Below are positions 43,305-51,682 of a stretch of DNA of 64,000 nt, in pieces. The notes under the pieces are model-generated. The model was not told the origin of the DNA. It saw nothing but the letters and a program-made list of their open reading frames with translations, and searched no databases. The translations under genes were made by a program, and so were the position numbers. The DNA comes from an uncultured Christensenella sp. Its GTDB lineage: Bacteria; Bacillota; Clostridia; Christensenellales; Borkfalkiaceae. The DNA lies in NCBI GenBank assembly GCA_910586345.1, contig CAJUHC010000004.1, forward strand, positions 54,881 through 118,880, in the 5' to 3' direction. Numbering within the stretch: the stretch's first letter is position 1; each line of letters starts with the position of its first letter.

Positions 43305-44609
43305 TTGAAAGCAGTAAAAGGAAAATACTACTTCGGCGGGATTCATCCGCACGATATGAAAAATATCGCCAAAGACGCCGCCCTTGAAGTATTGCCCGAA
43401 CCCGAAATTCTTGCGATTTCAACCTCGCAATCGCTCGGCAAACCCGCCGTTCCCGTCGTCGAAGCCGGCAGGGAAGTCAAACAGGGCGAATTGATTGCAA
43501 GGGCGGACGGTCCTATATCTTCCGACGTGTTCGCAAGCGTCAGCGGAACGGTAACCGAAATTAAGGAAGAAAAGGGCGCAAACGGAACGGACGAAAAGTA
43601 TATTTTCATCAAATCCGACGGCAAAAACGAAACGAGCTTCCTGCCTCCTCTTTCCGACCCTTCGGCGGACGAGATTAAGGCAAGAATAAAAGACGCGGGC
43701 ATCGTCGGACTCGGCGGAGCGGGTTTCCCCACTGCCGTTAAAGTTTCCCCTAAGACGAAAGTCGATACTCTCGTTATCAACGGGGCGGAATGCGAGCCCT
43801 ATCTTACCTGCGACCACCGTCTGATGCTCGAAAGAGCGGACGAAATCGCGCGCGGAGCGAGATACATAGCAAAAGCTTTGGGCGTTGAAAAAATTATAAT
43901 CGGCATAGAGGCGAACAAACCCGATTGCATAAAAGAGTTCGAAAAATTCGACGATATTCTGCCCGTTATTCTTAAAAAGCAATATCCTATGGGCGGTGAA
44001 AAACAGCTCATATACGTTACTACGGGCAGAAAAGTCGGTATCGGCAAACTTCCCGCGGATACGGGCGTCGTCGTCCAGAACGTGGCTACCTGCTTTGCGG
44101 TATGCGAAGCCGTCGAACTCGGCAAACCCCTTTTCGAAAGAGTTGTAACGGTTTCCGGCAAAGCGGTTAAACAGCCCAAAAACCTCTGGGTCAAAGTGGG
44201 CACTCCAGTTCAGGCGATAATAGATTATTGCGGCGGAGAAAGCTCGACGCCCAAAAAGGTTGTACAGGGCGGTCCTCTGACGGGCACGGCTATCGCAAGC
44301 TACGACAATTACACGCACAAGACTACCTCGGGCGTACTTCTGCTTACGGAAAAAGAAGCTTCTGCAGACGAACCCACGCCCTGTCTTAACTGCGGTAAAT
44401 GCGCCGACGTCTGTCCTATGCACCTTATGCCTATGGACACCGCGTTCTATGCGGTGGCGGGCGACTTCGACGCGGCTGCGAAATACGGTCAGACCGCGGC
44501 TTGTATCGAATGCGGAGCCTGCGAATATATATGCCCCGCAAAGCGTCCGTTAATTCAAGCTATAAGAAAGACGAAGGAAGCCCTTCGCAATAAGAAACAG
44601 GAGAGATAA
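43305..44609 (+). CDS. rnfC: Rnf electron transport complex subunit C
   Basis: A 434-residue peripheral subunit. It has the NADH/FMN-binding core (VGLGGAGFPTAVK, VINGAECEPYLTCDHRLM near 155) and the two ferredoxin-type clusters CLNCGKCADVCP near 372 and CIECGACEYICP near 411. In the complex it takes electrons to or from NAD+ on the cytoplasmic side. The start is TTG at 43305, with AGGAG at 43291-43295. A small hairpin (43247-43262) lies in the upstream gap. First gene of the order C-D-G-E-A-B usual in clostridia. Confidence 0.97.
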   Translation: MKAVKGKYYFGGIHPHDMKNIAKDAALEVLPEPEILAISTSQSLGKPAVPVVEAGREVKQGELIARADGPISSDVFASVSGTVTEIKEEKGANGTDEKYIFIKSDGKNETSFLPPLSDPSADEIKARIKDAGIVGLGGAGFPTAVKVSPKTKVDTLVINGAECEPYLTCDHRLMLERADEIARGARYIAKALGVEKIIIGIEANKPDCIKEFEKFDDILPVILKKQYPMGGEKQLIYVTTGRKVGIGKLPADTGVVVQNVATCFAVCEAVELGKPLFERVVTVSGKAVKQPKNLWVKVGTPVQAIIDYCGGESSTPKKVVQGGPLTGTAIASYDNYTHKTTSGVLLLTEKEASADEPTPCLNCGKCADVCPMHLMPMDTAFYAVAGDFDAAAKYGQTAACIECGACEYICPAKRPLIQAIRKTKEALRNKKQER

Positions 44610-44611
44610 AT

Positions 44612-45676
44612 ATGGACAATTCAGTAGTAATTTCCACGCCTCCCCACGTAAAATCAAAACGCACGACGCGCGGTATTATGATTGACGTCGCGATTGCTCT
44701 TTTACCGAGCGTCGTCGCAGGCTGCGTCTTCTTCGGCTGGCAGGCTCTGCTCATAATACTTATGTCGGTGTTCGCGTGCGTTGCGACCGAGTTCGTTTAC
44801 TTTTTCATAATCAACAAAGGCTTTTCGAACAAGTGCGCGGACGCAGGCAAGGTTTGCGTAAGATGGCTTAAACAGTTTGACTTTACTTCGGTGGTTACGG
44901 GTCTTATTCTCGCGCTCATTCTTCCCGTTACAGATAAATGGTACGAAGTTTTATACGAAGTGTTAATCGGCGGAGTATTCTCTATCGCGCTCGTTAAAAT
45001 GCTGTTCGGCGGAACGGGCAAAAACCTCGTCAATCCTGCGGCGGCGGGACGCGTGTTTATGTTTTTAAGCTTTGCGATAACGACCTATTCCGCCCCGCTC
45101 TTCGGCGCGCTCAACTTCGAAGCAGGAGTATTCACGGGTCCCACCAACCTTTCCTGGCTCCTTCCGAGCGAGGGCAACCCAATTACGAAGCTCCCCGTTA
45201 TAGACCTGTTCTTAGGCACGGGCGTTGCAGGCTGTATCGGCGAAACCTGTAAAGTAGCGATTCTCGTCGGGTTCGTATATCTTGCTATAAGAAACGTAAT
45301 CAAATGGTGGCAACCTCTTCTGTTCATAGCGGTTTTCGGGTTCACCGCCGTATTCCTTTCCGGATTCGATTACGCGAACCAAGGCGCTTACATATACGAT
45401 ATGGAACTTTTCCTGCCCCATATATTCTCGGGCGGTGTGCTGTTCGGCGCGGTATTTATGTTCACGGACTACGTCACTTCTCCCAAAGGAGTTTTCGGAC
45501 AGATAGTTTACTACGTAATTGCAGCTCTTCTCGTAGCAGTACTCAGGTACCTGACGAAAATCGAAGTAACTTCTTTCGTTATTATCCTTATGAACCTTTT
45601 CGTTCCTCTTATTGACAAATACGTCAGAAGAAAACCTTTCGGTTATAAAAAAGAAACCGGCAAGGAGGGCAAATAA
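44612..45676 (+). CDS. rnfD: Rnf electron transport complex subunit D
   Basis: A 354-residue integral membrane protein with about 8-10 helices. VVTGLILALILPVT near 95 and GGTGKNLVNPAAAGRVF near 130 are conserved family blocks. RnfD normally carries a covalent FMN on Thr in an (S/T)xAT segment facing outside; the matching place here seems to be VFTGPTNLSW near 170, where Pro replaces the usual Ala. It follows rnfC by 2 nt. Confidence 0.95.
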   Translation: MDNSVVISTPPHVKSKRTTRGIMIDVAIALLPSVVAGCVFFGWQALLIILMSVFACVATEFVYFFIINKGFSNKCADAGKVCVRWLKQFDFTSVVTGLILALILPVTDKWYEVLYEVLIGGVFSIALVKMLFGGTGKNLVNPAAAGRVFMFLSFAITTYSAPLFGALNFEAGVFTGPTNLSWLLPSEGNPITKLPVIDLFLGTGVAGCIGETCKVAILVGFVYLAIRNVIKWWQPLLFIAVFGFTAVFLSGFDYANQGAYIYDMELFLPHIFSGGVLFGAVFMFTDYVTSPKGVFGQIVYYVIAALLVAVLRYLTKIEVTSFVIILMNLFVPLIDKYVRRKPFGYKKETGKEGK

Positions 45677-46816
45677 ATGAACGGTAAAAGTTTTTTCAAA
45701 AGCACGACTTTTAAATGCATTATCGCGCTTTTGTGCGTTCTTCTCGTAAGCGGTATTTTCCTTACGATTATGAACAGCCTGTTGGCTGTCACTCCCGAAG
45801 AAAAATTCAACCGCGCGATAAACAAGATTTACGGAAAAGCGGTCAAGACGGAAACTATAAGCGATATAAAAAGCTTCAATGAAACTTCTCCAAACGGTTC
45901 TATCGAAGAAGCTTATAAAGTTAAAGAAGACGGCAACTTCCTTATAAAATCCACCGGCTACGGAGGATACGACAACGGCACCGTTACCTGCTGGGTCGTG
46001 GTAGTCGTAAACGGCGGAGCCGTCAAAGGCATCGACAAAGTTATAATCGATTCGAACAAAGCCCAGTCCTATATAGACAGAGTAGGCGACAAAGCGCTCT
46101 CGCAATTTTCGGAATTATACGAGGACGGAATAGTATACACCCCCTCTCTTATCACGGGCGCGACCGTAACGGGTACGAAAAACGCGATTTGCAACGCGGT
46201 CAACACCGCCCTCGAATTCGCAAACGTCAAGTGCGGAAACGTTGCTTCGGAAGCTAAGAAACTTCTCGAAAATATAGCTAACATATACGGCGACACTAAA
46301 GTTTCGGTATACGGAGTCGACGAAAAAGGCGAAGAAAAACTTATTGAAGAAACCGATGAAACCGTTAAGGGCTTTATCGAAACTCCGGTGACGTCGGGAA
46401 AAGCTACCGTTGAAAGCCTTTACAAAGTAAGGTTCAACGACGGTAAAAACGACGTATTGCACTACGTAGTATCTTCGACGGGCGTCGGCGGATATCCCGA
46501 CGGAAGCGGAACCGTAACCTGCCTTACTGCATTTGCGATAGAAAACGGAGCTATTTCCCGTATCTATAAAGTGACTATAACCGCCAACGTCGGACAATCT
46601 TATATAGGAAATATCGAACACCTCGACAAATATCCCGGAGCCGACTATATCGAAGGCGAAGATATGAACTTCGTTACGTCCGGTGCAACGATGTCTTCCA
46701 CTGCCATCAATAACGCCGTAAACGGAGCAATGAGATATATCGAAGCAAATATCGCCAATCTCGGCGATATAACCGAAGACGGAGATAACAACGAAGGAGG
46801 CGAAGAAAATGAATAA
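45677..46816 (+). CDS. rnfG: Rnf complex subunit G with two FMN-binding domains
   Basis: A 379-residue subunit, far longer than the usual ~200. One N-terminal membrane helix (about 12-35) leads to two outer FMN-binding domains. Domain 1 ends in LITGATVTGT with T163 as flavin acceptor; domain 2 ends in VTSGATMSST with T338. Each domain is preceded by a matching STGYGGYDNGTVTC or STGVGGYPDGSGTVTC stretch, showing internal duplication. An acidic tail (DGDNNEGGEENE) closes it. RnfG relays electrons across the outer face; two flavins could extend the relay. It overlaps rnfE by 8 nt. Confidence 0.95.
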   Translation: MNGKSFFKSTTFKCIIALLCVLLVSGIFLTIMNSLLAVTPEEKFNRAINKIYGKAVKTETISDIKSFNETSPNGSIEEAYKVKEDGNFLIKSTGYGGYDNGTVTCWVVVVVNGGAVKGIDKVIIDSNKAQSYIDRVGDKALSQFSELYEDGIVYTPSLITGATVTGTKNAICNAVNTALEFANVKCGNVASEAKKLLENIANIYGDTKVSVYGVDEKGEEKLIEETDETVKGFIETPVTSGKATVESLYKVRFNDGKNDVLHYVVSSTGVGGYPDGSGTVTCLTAFAIENGAISRIYKVTITANVGQSYIGNIEHLDKYPGADYIEGEDMNFVTSGATMSSTAINNAVNGAMRYIEANIANLGDITEDGDNNEGGEENE

Positions 46817-47456
46817 GTATAAAAAAATTACTTTAGACGGACTTATTTTCCAGAACCCCACGTTCATACTCGTACTCGGCACCTGCCCCACTCTCGGACT
46901 TATTTCGTCGGCGTTCTCGGCAATGGGTATGGGACTTACCGTTCTCGTTGTCCTGCTTTTGAGCAACGTGATAATATCCGCGCTCAGAAAGGTTATCCCC
47001 AACGAAGTGCGTATCCCCTGTTATATAGTGGTTATCGCAACGCTCGTAACTTTCGCAAGAATGTTCCTTGAAAAGTTCGTGCCCGACCTCTACGACAGTC
47101 TCGGCGGTTTCCTGGCTTTAATCGTCGTAAACTGCATCATCTTAGGCAGAGCGGAAGCATTTGCAAACAAACACACTGTTGCGGAAGCCGCGGTCGACGG
47201 AATCGCAAACGGCTTAGGATTCACAGTTTCGCTTACGTTAATGGGAATTATCTGCGAATTCTTCGGCAAAGGTTCTTTGTTCGGTTTGCAGATTATGGAT
47301 TTTAAAATCGGTATGCTTGCAACCCCCGCCGGCGCGTTCCTCGTTTACGGACTCTGCATTGCGGTATTCGTTTATATCGTTGACGGAATCGAAAGAGCAA
47401 GACGCGTCAAAGCAAATAAGCTCGCGCGTGAAAATATGTTGAAGGAGGCCGCTTAA
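46809..47456 (+). CDS. rnfE: Rnf electron transport complex subunit E
   Basis: A 215-residue membrane protein with six helices. NPTFILVLGTCPTLG near 16 holds the conserved Cys that, with RnfA, binds a [2Fe-2S] cluster within the membrane, and VVNCIILGRAEAFA near 108 provides the second Cys. It overlaps the rnfG stop and is followed 3 nt later by rnfA, its structural twin. Confidence 0.96.
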   Translation: MNKYKKITLDGLIFQNPTFILVLGTCPTLGLISSAFSAMGMGLTVLVVLLLSNVIISALRKVIPNEVRIPCYIVVIATLVTFARMFLEKFVPDLYDSLGGFLALIVVNCIILGRAEAFANKHTVAEAAVDGIANGLGFTVSLTLMGIICEFFGKGSLFGLQIMDFKIGMLATPAGAFLVYGLCIAVFVYIVDGIERARRVKANKLARENMLKEAA

Positions 47457-47459
47457 ATT

Positions 47460-48065
47460 ATGGCAACTCTTATTTCTATAGTTCTTGCGGCGGTACTTAC
47501 AAACAACTTTATCACCGCTAAAACATACGGTATCTGTCCGTTCCTCGGAGTCTCGAAAAAGACTTCTTCGGCGGCGGGTATGGGAATCGCCGTAACGCTC
47601 GTTATGCTGATTGCAACGCTCGTTACCTATCCCATATATACTTACGTAATGGTTCCGCTCGGAATCGAATTCCTCGAAATCATATTTTTCATTTTTATAA
47701 TCGCTTCGCTCGTGCAAATGCTCGAAGTTATTATCAAAAAGATTTCCCCTTCGCTTTACAATGCAATGGGCGTATATCTTCCCTTGATTACAACCAACTG
47801 CGCCGTGCTCGGCGTAACCGAACTCGTTATCGGCGATATGTCGGCTATTTTAGGCGAAGGCGTTTCTATGAATTTAGGTTGGGCTGCTCTGTACGCGCTG
47901 TTTGCAGGTCTCGGTTTTACTCTCGTTATGATTATTATGAGCGGTATGCGCGAAAGACTCAATTACTACAAACTCCCCAAGGCGGTCGCGGGTTTCCCTA
48001 TCGCAATGGTAACGGCCTGCTTCATCTGTATGGCGTTTATGGTATTCAGCTATATAAGCTTGTAA
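47460..48065 (+). CDS. rnfA: Rnf electron transport complex subunit A
   Basis: A 201-residue membrane protein with six helices, homologous to RnfE in inverted topology. NNFITAKTYGICPFLG near 15 and ITTNCAVLGV near 102 carry the paired cysteines for the intramembrane cluster. Standard length. GGAGG precedes the ATG within the end of rnfE. Confidence 0.96.
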   Translation: MATLISIVLAAVLTNNFITAKTYGICPFLGVSKKTSSAAGMGIAVTLVMLIATLVTYPIYTYVMVPLGIEFLEIIFFIFIIASLVQMLEVIIKKISPSLYNAMGVYLPLITTNCAVLGVTELVIGDMSAILGEGVSMNLGWAALYALFAGLGFTLVMIIMSGMRERLNYYKLPKAVAGFPIAMVTACFICMAFMVFSYISL

Positions 48066-48077
48066 GGAGGGAAAGAA

Positions 48078-48932
48078 ATGAATTTACTTGAAATCACCAA
48101 CGAGACTTGGACGACGGTAGGTATCGTAGCCGGAATTTTCGCAGGTACCGCGCTTGTAATAGGAATACTTATCCTCCTGGTCGGCAAATTTTTCAAAGTC
48201 GATATGGACGAGAAAATCGAAAAAATTATGAACAATCTCGCCGGCGCGAACTGCGGAGGCTGCGGCTGTTCGGGCTGTTCGGGCTTTGCAAGCAAACTTG
48301 CGGCGGGCGGCGCAAGCCTTTCCGACTGTCACGTAACATCTCCCGAAAAGAAAGAGGAAATCGCAAAACTTCTCGGCATAGAACTTTCCGACGAAGAACC
48401 TACGGTCGCAGTCGTTCACTGCAACGGCGGAATCGAGAATTGCGGACAGAAGTTCGAATATAAAGGAAATCCTACCTGCGCGGCAAACGCTTCGCTTCTC
48501 GGCGGAAACAAGGCTTGTTCTACCGCTTGTCTCGGCTGCGGAGACTGTAAAGCCGTTTGTCCCGAAAACGCGATAAACGTTTCGGAACGGCTTGCACAAA
48601 TCGACCCCGACAGATGTATTTCCTGCGGCGCTTGCATTACCGCCTGCCCGAAGGAGATTATCGGCCGTATCCCCGCCTCTGCTCCCGTATACGTAGCCTG
48701 CTCCTCGAAGTGCAAAGGCAAAGACGTAATGAACGTATGTAAAGTCGGCTGTATCGCCTGCGGACTGTGCGCGAAATCGTGTCCCCACGGTGCGATTACG
48801 ATGCAGGATAACCTGCCCGTGTTCGATTACTCGAAATGTACCGGCTGTCTTACCTGCGTAGCGAAATGTCCCAGAAAAATTATAATAAGCAGAAAAACCG
48901 TCGCGGAAGAAACACCCGAAAAAATTTCTTAA
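48078..48932 (+). CDS. rnfB: Rnf electron transport complex subunit B
   Basis: A 284-residue ferredoxin-like subunit. An N-terminal membrane helix (about 13-36) is followed by the Fe-S cluster motif NCGGCGCSGC near 57, a middle domain with CAANASLLGG, and several [4Fe-4S] motifs: CLGCGDCKAVCP, CISCGACITACP, CIACGLCAKSCP and CTGCLTCVAKCP. It is the entry point for electrons from reduced ferredoxin. Last gene of the operon, before a strong bidirectional terminator; AGGAGG lies upstream of the ATG. Confidence 0.97.
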   Translation: MNLLEITNETWTTVGIVAGIFAGTALVIGILILLVGKFFKVDMDEKIEKIMNNLAGANCGGCGCSGCSGFASKLAAGGASLSDCHVTSPEKKEEIAKLLGIELSDEEPTVAVVHCNGGIENCGQKFEYKGNPTCAANASLLGGNKACSTACLGCGDCKAVCPENAINVSERLAQIDPDRCISCGACITACPKEIIGRIPASAPVYVACSSKCKGKDVMNVCKVGCIACGLCAKSCPHGAITMQDNLPVFDYSKCTGCLTCVAKCPRKIIISRKTVAEETPEKIS

Positions 48933-48940
48933 ACAGTTAT

Positions 48941-48975
48941 AAAAAACAGACCGTCTGAAAGACGGTCTGTTTTTT
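48941..48975. terminator. Bidirectional terminator between rnfB and the NusG-II gene
   Basis: Perfect 15-bp inverted repeat, arms 48941-48955 and 48961-48975 around TGAAA, with A run and T run in both directions. Confidence 0.95.
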
Positions 48976-49465
48976 ATTTTGAAATCGATTGATTCGGGTC
49001 ATCCCAATCTTTCTGAAATATCGGTTCTACTTTAATACCGTGCGAATTACAGGTAATAGAATCGCTGTTATCGCTCATAGGCAAAAACATCATACAGTCT
49101 TTGCTTCTGCAATTTGCGTTTATCATTTCCGCAGTCTTTTTGGTTTTGTCGATATAGATTACGTTAATACCGTTGTTCTCGGTTTTCACGGTAACTTTTA
49201 AACCTTTACCGTCTTCCTCAACGCTTACAGTATCGGAATAAACTTTAACCTCGCCGCCGAATTCGTATTCGAAAATCAGATTATATCTCAAAGTAGTCCT
49301 CGAACCTGCGGATATTCTTATTCCCGTAAGCGGCTCGCGGTTAAACGCGGTAAACACGACCGTCAACAAAACCGCAACAAGAACCGCAATTATAACGTAG
49401 ATTATCAAATCCCATATTTTAAAGCCTTTATCGGCTTTGACTTGTTCTATCTTTTTTAGCGACAT
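48974..49465 (-). CDS. NusG domain II-containing membrane protein
   Basis: A 163-residue protein with one N-terminal helix (about 20-42) and an outer domain. NCRSKDCMMF and SITCNSHGIKVEP near the end match the CxxxxC...CxxH pattern of the NusG-II (domain II) proteins often coded beside rnf and apbE genes. The conserved cysteines suggest an external redox or assembly role; function is not established. It starts 2 nt after the apbE stop, so the two form an operon that faces the rnf operon. Confidence 0.78.
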   Translation of the reverse strand: MSLKKIEQVKADKGFKIWDLIIYVIIAVLVAVLLTVVFTAFNREPLTGIRISAGSRTTLRYNLIFEYEFGGEVKVYSDTVSVEEDGKGLKVTVKTENNGINVIYIDKTKKTAEMINANCRSKDCMMFLPMSDNSDSITCNSHGIKVEPIFQKDWDDPNQSISK

Positions 49466-49467
49466 AT

Positions 49468-50640
49468 TTAATTAAAAGTAAAACAAACTTTTTTATCGGT
49501 AAGTTTATCACGTATAAATTCAATTGCCCGGTCCTTTTCCATCGCCATAATCGCTGTGGTAAGCGCATCTGCGCTTGCAGCGCTTCCACCGATTACCGTA
49601 GCCGACATTATCCCCGTCTGCACGGGTTTGCCCGTCTTAGGGCTTATAATATGACAATAACGCGTACCGTCGATTATGTACCGCTGTTCGTTGTCACCGC
49701 TTGACGAAAGCTTTTCGCATCTTACCGCCGTACTCAGATAAGTTCCGTAAGAAGGCGAACGCGGGTCTGTAAGCGAAAGATTGTAACTGCCGTTTTTATA
49801 ATGATTCTTTACAAGCATACTGCTCGTCGCAAAATTGAAATATCCGTACTTATATCCGTATTCGTCGAAAAGTTTGTCGACACAGTCTACCGCATAACCT
49901 TTGCCTATTCCTCCCAAATCGAGTTTCATTGTAAGCGTTTCACCGTCAACTTCAACGACGTACAAAGGCTTAGTCACATAGTATTTATCTTCTTCCCCGT
50001 TGTTTTCAAGTTTTAACTCGTTAAAATGCGAAGCAAGTTCGGTATATTTTGCAATAGCATTATCGCTCGGAAGTTCGTCTTTCGTGGTCGGCTTTTCATT
50101 GTCGCCCGCAAATCCGTAAGCTTCAACGTTATAATATAGAGCGGGATTGTAATAACCGTCCGACAACTCGTAAACGTATTTTGCTTCGCTCAATACTTCG
50201 TAGGTTATTCTGCTTATTTCTATTCTCGCGCCCTGTGCGGCTTCGTTAAATTTATGAATATCGGAATCTTTTACGGTAGCCGAAATATATTTTTCTATTT
50301 CATAAAGTTTCGCGCCTACGACCTGAAAAAAAGTATTGCACTTCGCTTTCGCTTCGTCAGAGCTGAAATCGTCCGATACGACGAGTTCGGCTTTTGCCGT
50401 CATAGAGAAAAAACTCTCGTGCTTAGACGAAAATAATGAAGTATCTTCCGTTTCGTAATTTTCCGAAACATTCTCATACCCCTCTATTAAACCGCAGAGT
50501 TTATAATTTTTCTCCGTTATCCGAAAACTGCTTTCAGGCATATTAGTATAAACGGAGTGCGTTTTATTATTGCAAGCCGAAATAAATAAATTTACGCAAC
50601 AGCATACCGACAATAATAAAATTCCGAATCTGATTTTCAT
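49468..50640 (-). CDS. apbE: FAD:protein FMN transferase (ApbE), lipoprotein
   Basis: A 390-residue protein with signal peptide and lipobox (LFISAC, Cys about 23). The ApbE core has LDLGGIGKGYAVD near 245, YCHIISPKTGKPV near 325 and the Mg/FAD-binding ATVIGGSAASADALTTA near 345. ApbE attaches FMN to Thr of RnfD, RnfG and other outer proteins, using FAD, outside the membrane. Targets in this window include both RnfG domains and the SGAT lipoprotein next door. Its promoter gives an apparently leaderless mRNA. Confidence 0.93.
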   Translation of the reverse strand: MKIRFGILLLSVCCCVNLFISACNNKTHSVYTNMPESSFRITEKNYKLCGLIEGYENVSENYETEDTSLFSSKHESFFSMTAKAELVVSDDFSSDEAKAKCNTFFQVVGAKLYEIEKYISATVKDSDIHKFNEAAQGARIEISRITYEVLSEAKYVYELSDGYYNPALYYNVEAYGFAGDNEKPTTKDELPSDNAIAKYTELASHFNELKLENNGEEDKYYVTKPLYVVEVDGETLTMKLDLGGIGKGYAVDCVDKLFDEYGYKYGYFNFATSSMLVKNHYKNGSYNLSLTDPRSPSYGTYLSTAVRCEKLSSSGDNEQRYIIDGTRYCHIISPKTGKPVQTGIMSATVIGGSAASADALTTAIMAMEKDRAIEFIRDKLTDKKVCFTFN

Positions 50641-50646
50641 AGTTCA

Positions 50647-50675
50647 ATTATATAATAATATAAAGTAAAATGCAA
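50647..50675 (-). promoter_or_regulatory. Promoter of apbE, probably leaderless
   Basis: On the minus strand TTGCAT (50670-50675), 17-bp spacer, TATAAT (50647-50652), then only 6 nt to the ATG at 50640. No Shine-Dalgarno sequence fits in this gap. Confidence 0.75.
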
Positions 50676-50711
50676 ATAAAAAAACCCGCGCCTGTTTTTT
50701 AAGCGCAAAAT

Positions 50712-50737
50712 AAACCCGCCTTTTAAGGCGGGTTTTT
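50712..50737 (-). terminator. Terminator of the FMN-lipoprotein gene
   Basis: AAACCCGCCTT/AAGGCGGGTTT palindrome followed on the minus strand by TTTATTTT. It separates this gene from the apbE promoter. Confidence 0.9.
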
Positions 50738-50755
50738 ACAGTCATTGGTTTTTAA

Positions 50756-51592
50756 TTATTTACCGAGAGCGTTCTGAATTGCGAGAAGAAGTCTTCCGCT
50801 TCCCTGTGTCGCGCCGGAAATAAGAAGTTCGCTTTCGCTCAAACCAGCGTTATAATCTACTCCGTAAGGTTCGCCTTTGGAATTGGTATCCAACGCCTGC
50901 GTAGTCTTGCCGTCAACGGTTACGAGCTTATATCCGTAGTTGGTGTGAACGTCGATTGCAAGAACGTCGGCAACGGACCATCCGATATACTGCTGTAACA
51001 GCCAGCTTTCGTGGTCTGTCCAGTTAGAACAAGCTTTATCGGTCCAGCCGTAGCTGTGAATATTGGTTGCAGCAGGTGTAGGTATAACTCCTTTTTCCCA
51101 TTTAATTGCTTTATTAGTACGGTTTCCGTCAGCATCGAGCTCAACGTAATACAACGAATTTGCGTCGGTAGCCGCGTCATAACCGTCGGCAACCAAACCG
51201 TTCTTCGTCAAGTCATATCCGTAAGTAAGTATCCAAGCGTAAGGAAGATTTACCAACTGATTGAAATATGTTTCCCAGCCAGTGCTGACTACCGTCCAAT
51301 TATGGTGTGTAGCTTCCGCCGCTTCCTTGCCGTCTATAACGTCTTTATAAGTCTGAATATTTTTCGCATTTTCATTATCGGTGTTAGTAATGTCTTTGAC
51401 GGAAGTTATAATATTATTCTCAACCGTAACTTCGACAACCATACCGTAAGGAGTCGCGCTGTGTGCGCCGATATAATGGTATCCGCCGTAATAGGTACCG
51501 CTTCCGCCCGTGCATCCGGTGGACATAGCTACGCCTACGCACATAGCCGCAGAAGCCGCCGCAATAGCCAATGCTTTAAAAATCTTCTTCAT
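50756..51592 (-). CDS. Lipoprotein with covalent-FMN motif (FMN-binding domain protein)
   Basis: A 278-residue protein with a signal peptide and a lipobox-like MSTGC27. An N-terminal region with GMVVEVTVENNIITSVKDI is the strand-turn start seen in FMN_bind domains; the protein ends with LLISGATQGSGRLLLAI, where T262 of SGAT is a likely ApbE flavin acceptor. The middle (Tyr/Trp-rich, about 90-230) is not recognisable. It has its own promoter and terminator and lies directly beside apbE. Likely an outer-surface flavoprotein that passes or receives electrons, for example for an extracellular acceptor. No partner reductase is seen in the window. Confidence 0.75.
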   Translation of the reverse strand: MKKIFKALAIAAASAAMCVGVAMSTGCTGGSGTYYGGYHYIGAHSATPYGMVVEVTVENNIITSVKDITNTDNENAKNIQTYKDVIDGKEAAEATHHNWTVVSTGWETYFNQLVNLPYAWILTYGYDLTKNGLVADGYDAATDANSLYYVELDADGNRTNKAIKWEKGVIPTPAATNIHSYGWTDKACSNWTDHESWLLQQYIGWSVADVLAIDVHTNYGYKLVTVDGKTTQALDTNSKGEPYGVDYNAGLSESELLISGATQGSGRLLLAIQNALGK

Positions 51593-51623
51593 AAATTACC
51601 TCTTAAAGATTTATTACTTTATT

Positions 51624-51652
51624 ATTTTATCACACCGATAAAACAGTGTCAA
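51624..51652 (-). promoter_or_regulatory. Promoter of the FMN-lipoprotein gene
   Basis: On the minus strand TTGACA (51647-51652), 17-bp spacer, TAAAAT (51624-51629), with an approximately 25-nt leader containing AGAGG before the ATG at 51592. Confidence 0.85.
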
Positions 51653-51682
51653 CAAATAATTGGTATATTTTTACTTATTTTT

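Noticed and set aside
43419..44423. 334-codon open frame on the - strand opposite rnfC
   Set aside because: Completely inside rnfC, which has full family motifs and Fe-S signatures; the reverse product has no recognisable feature.
45212..46105. 297-codon open frame on the - strand opposite rnfD/rnfG
   Set aside because: Spans two well-supported Rnf genes in antisense and has Phe/Arg-rich shadow composition.
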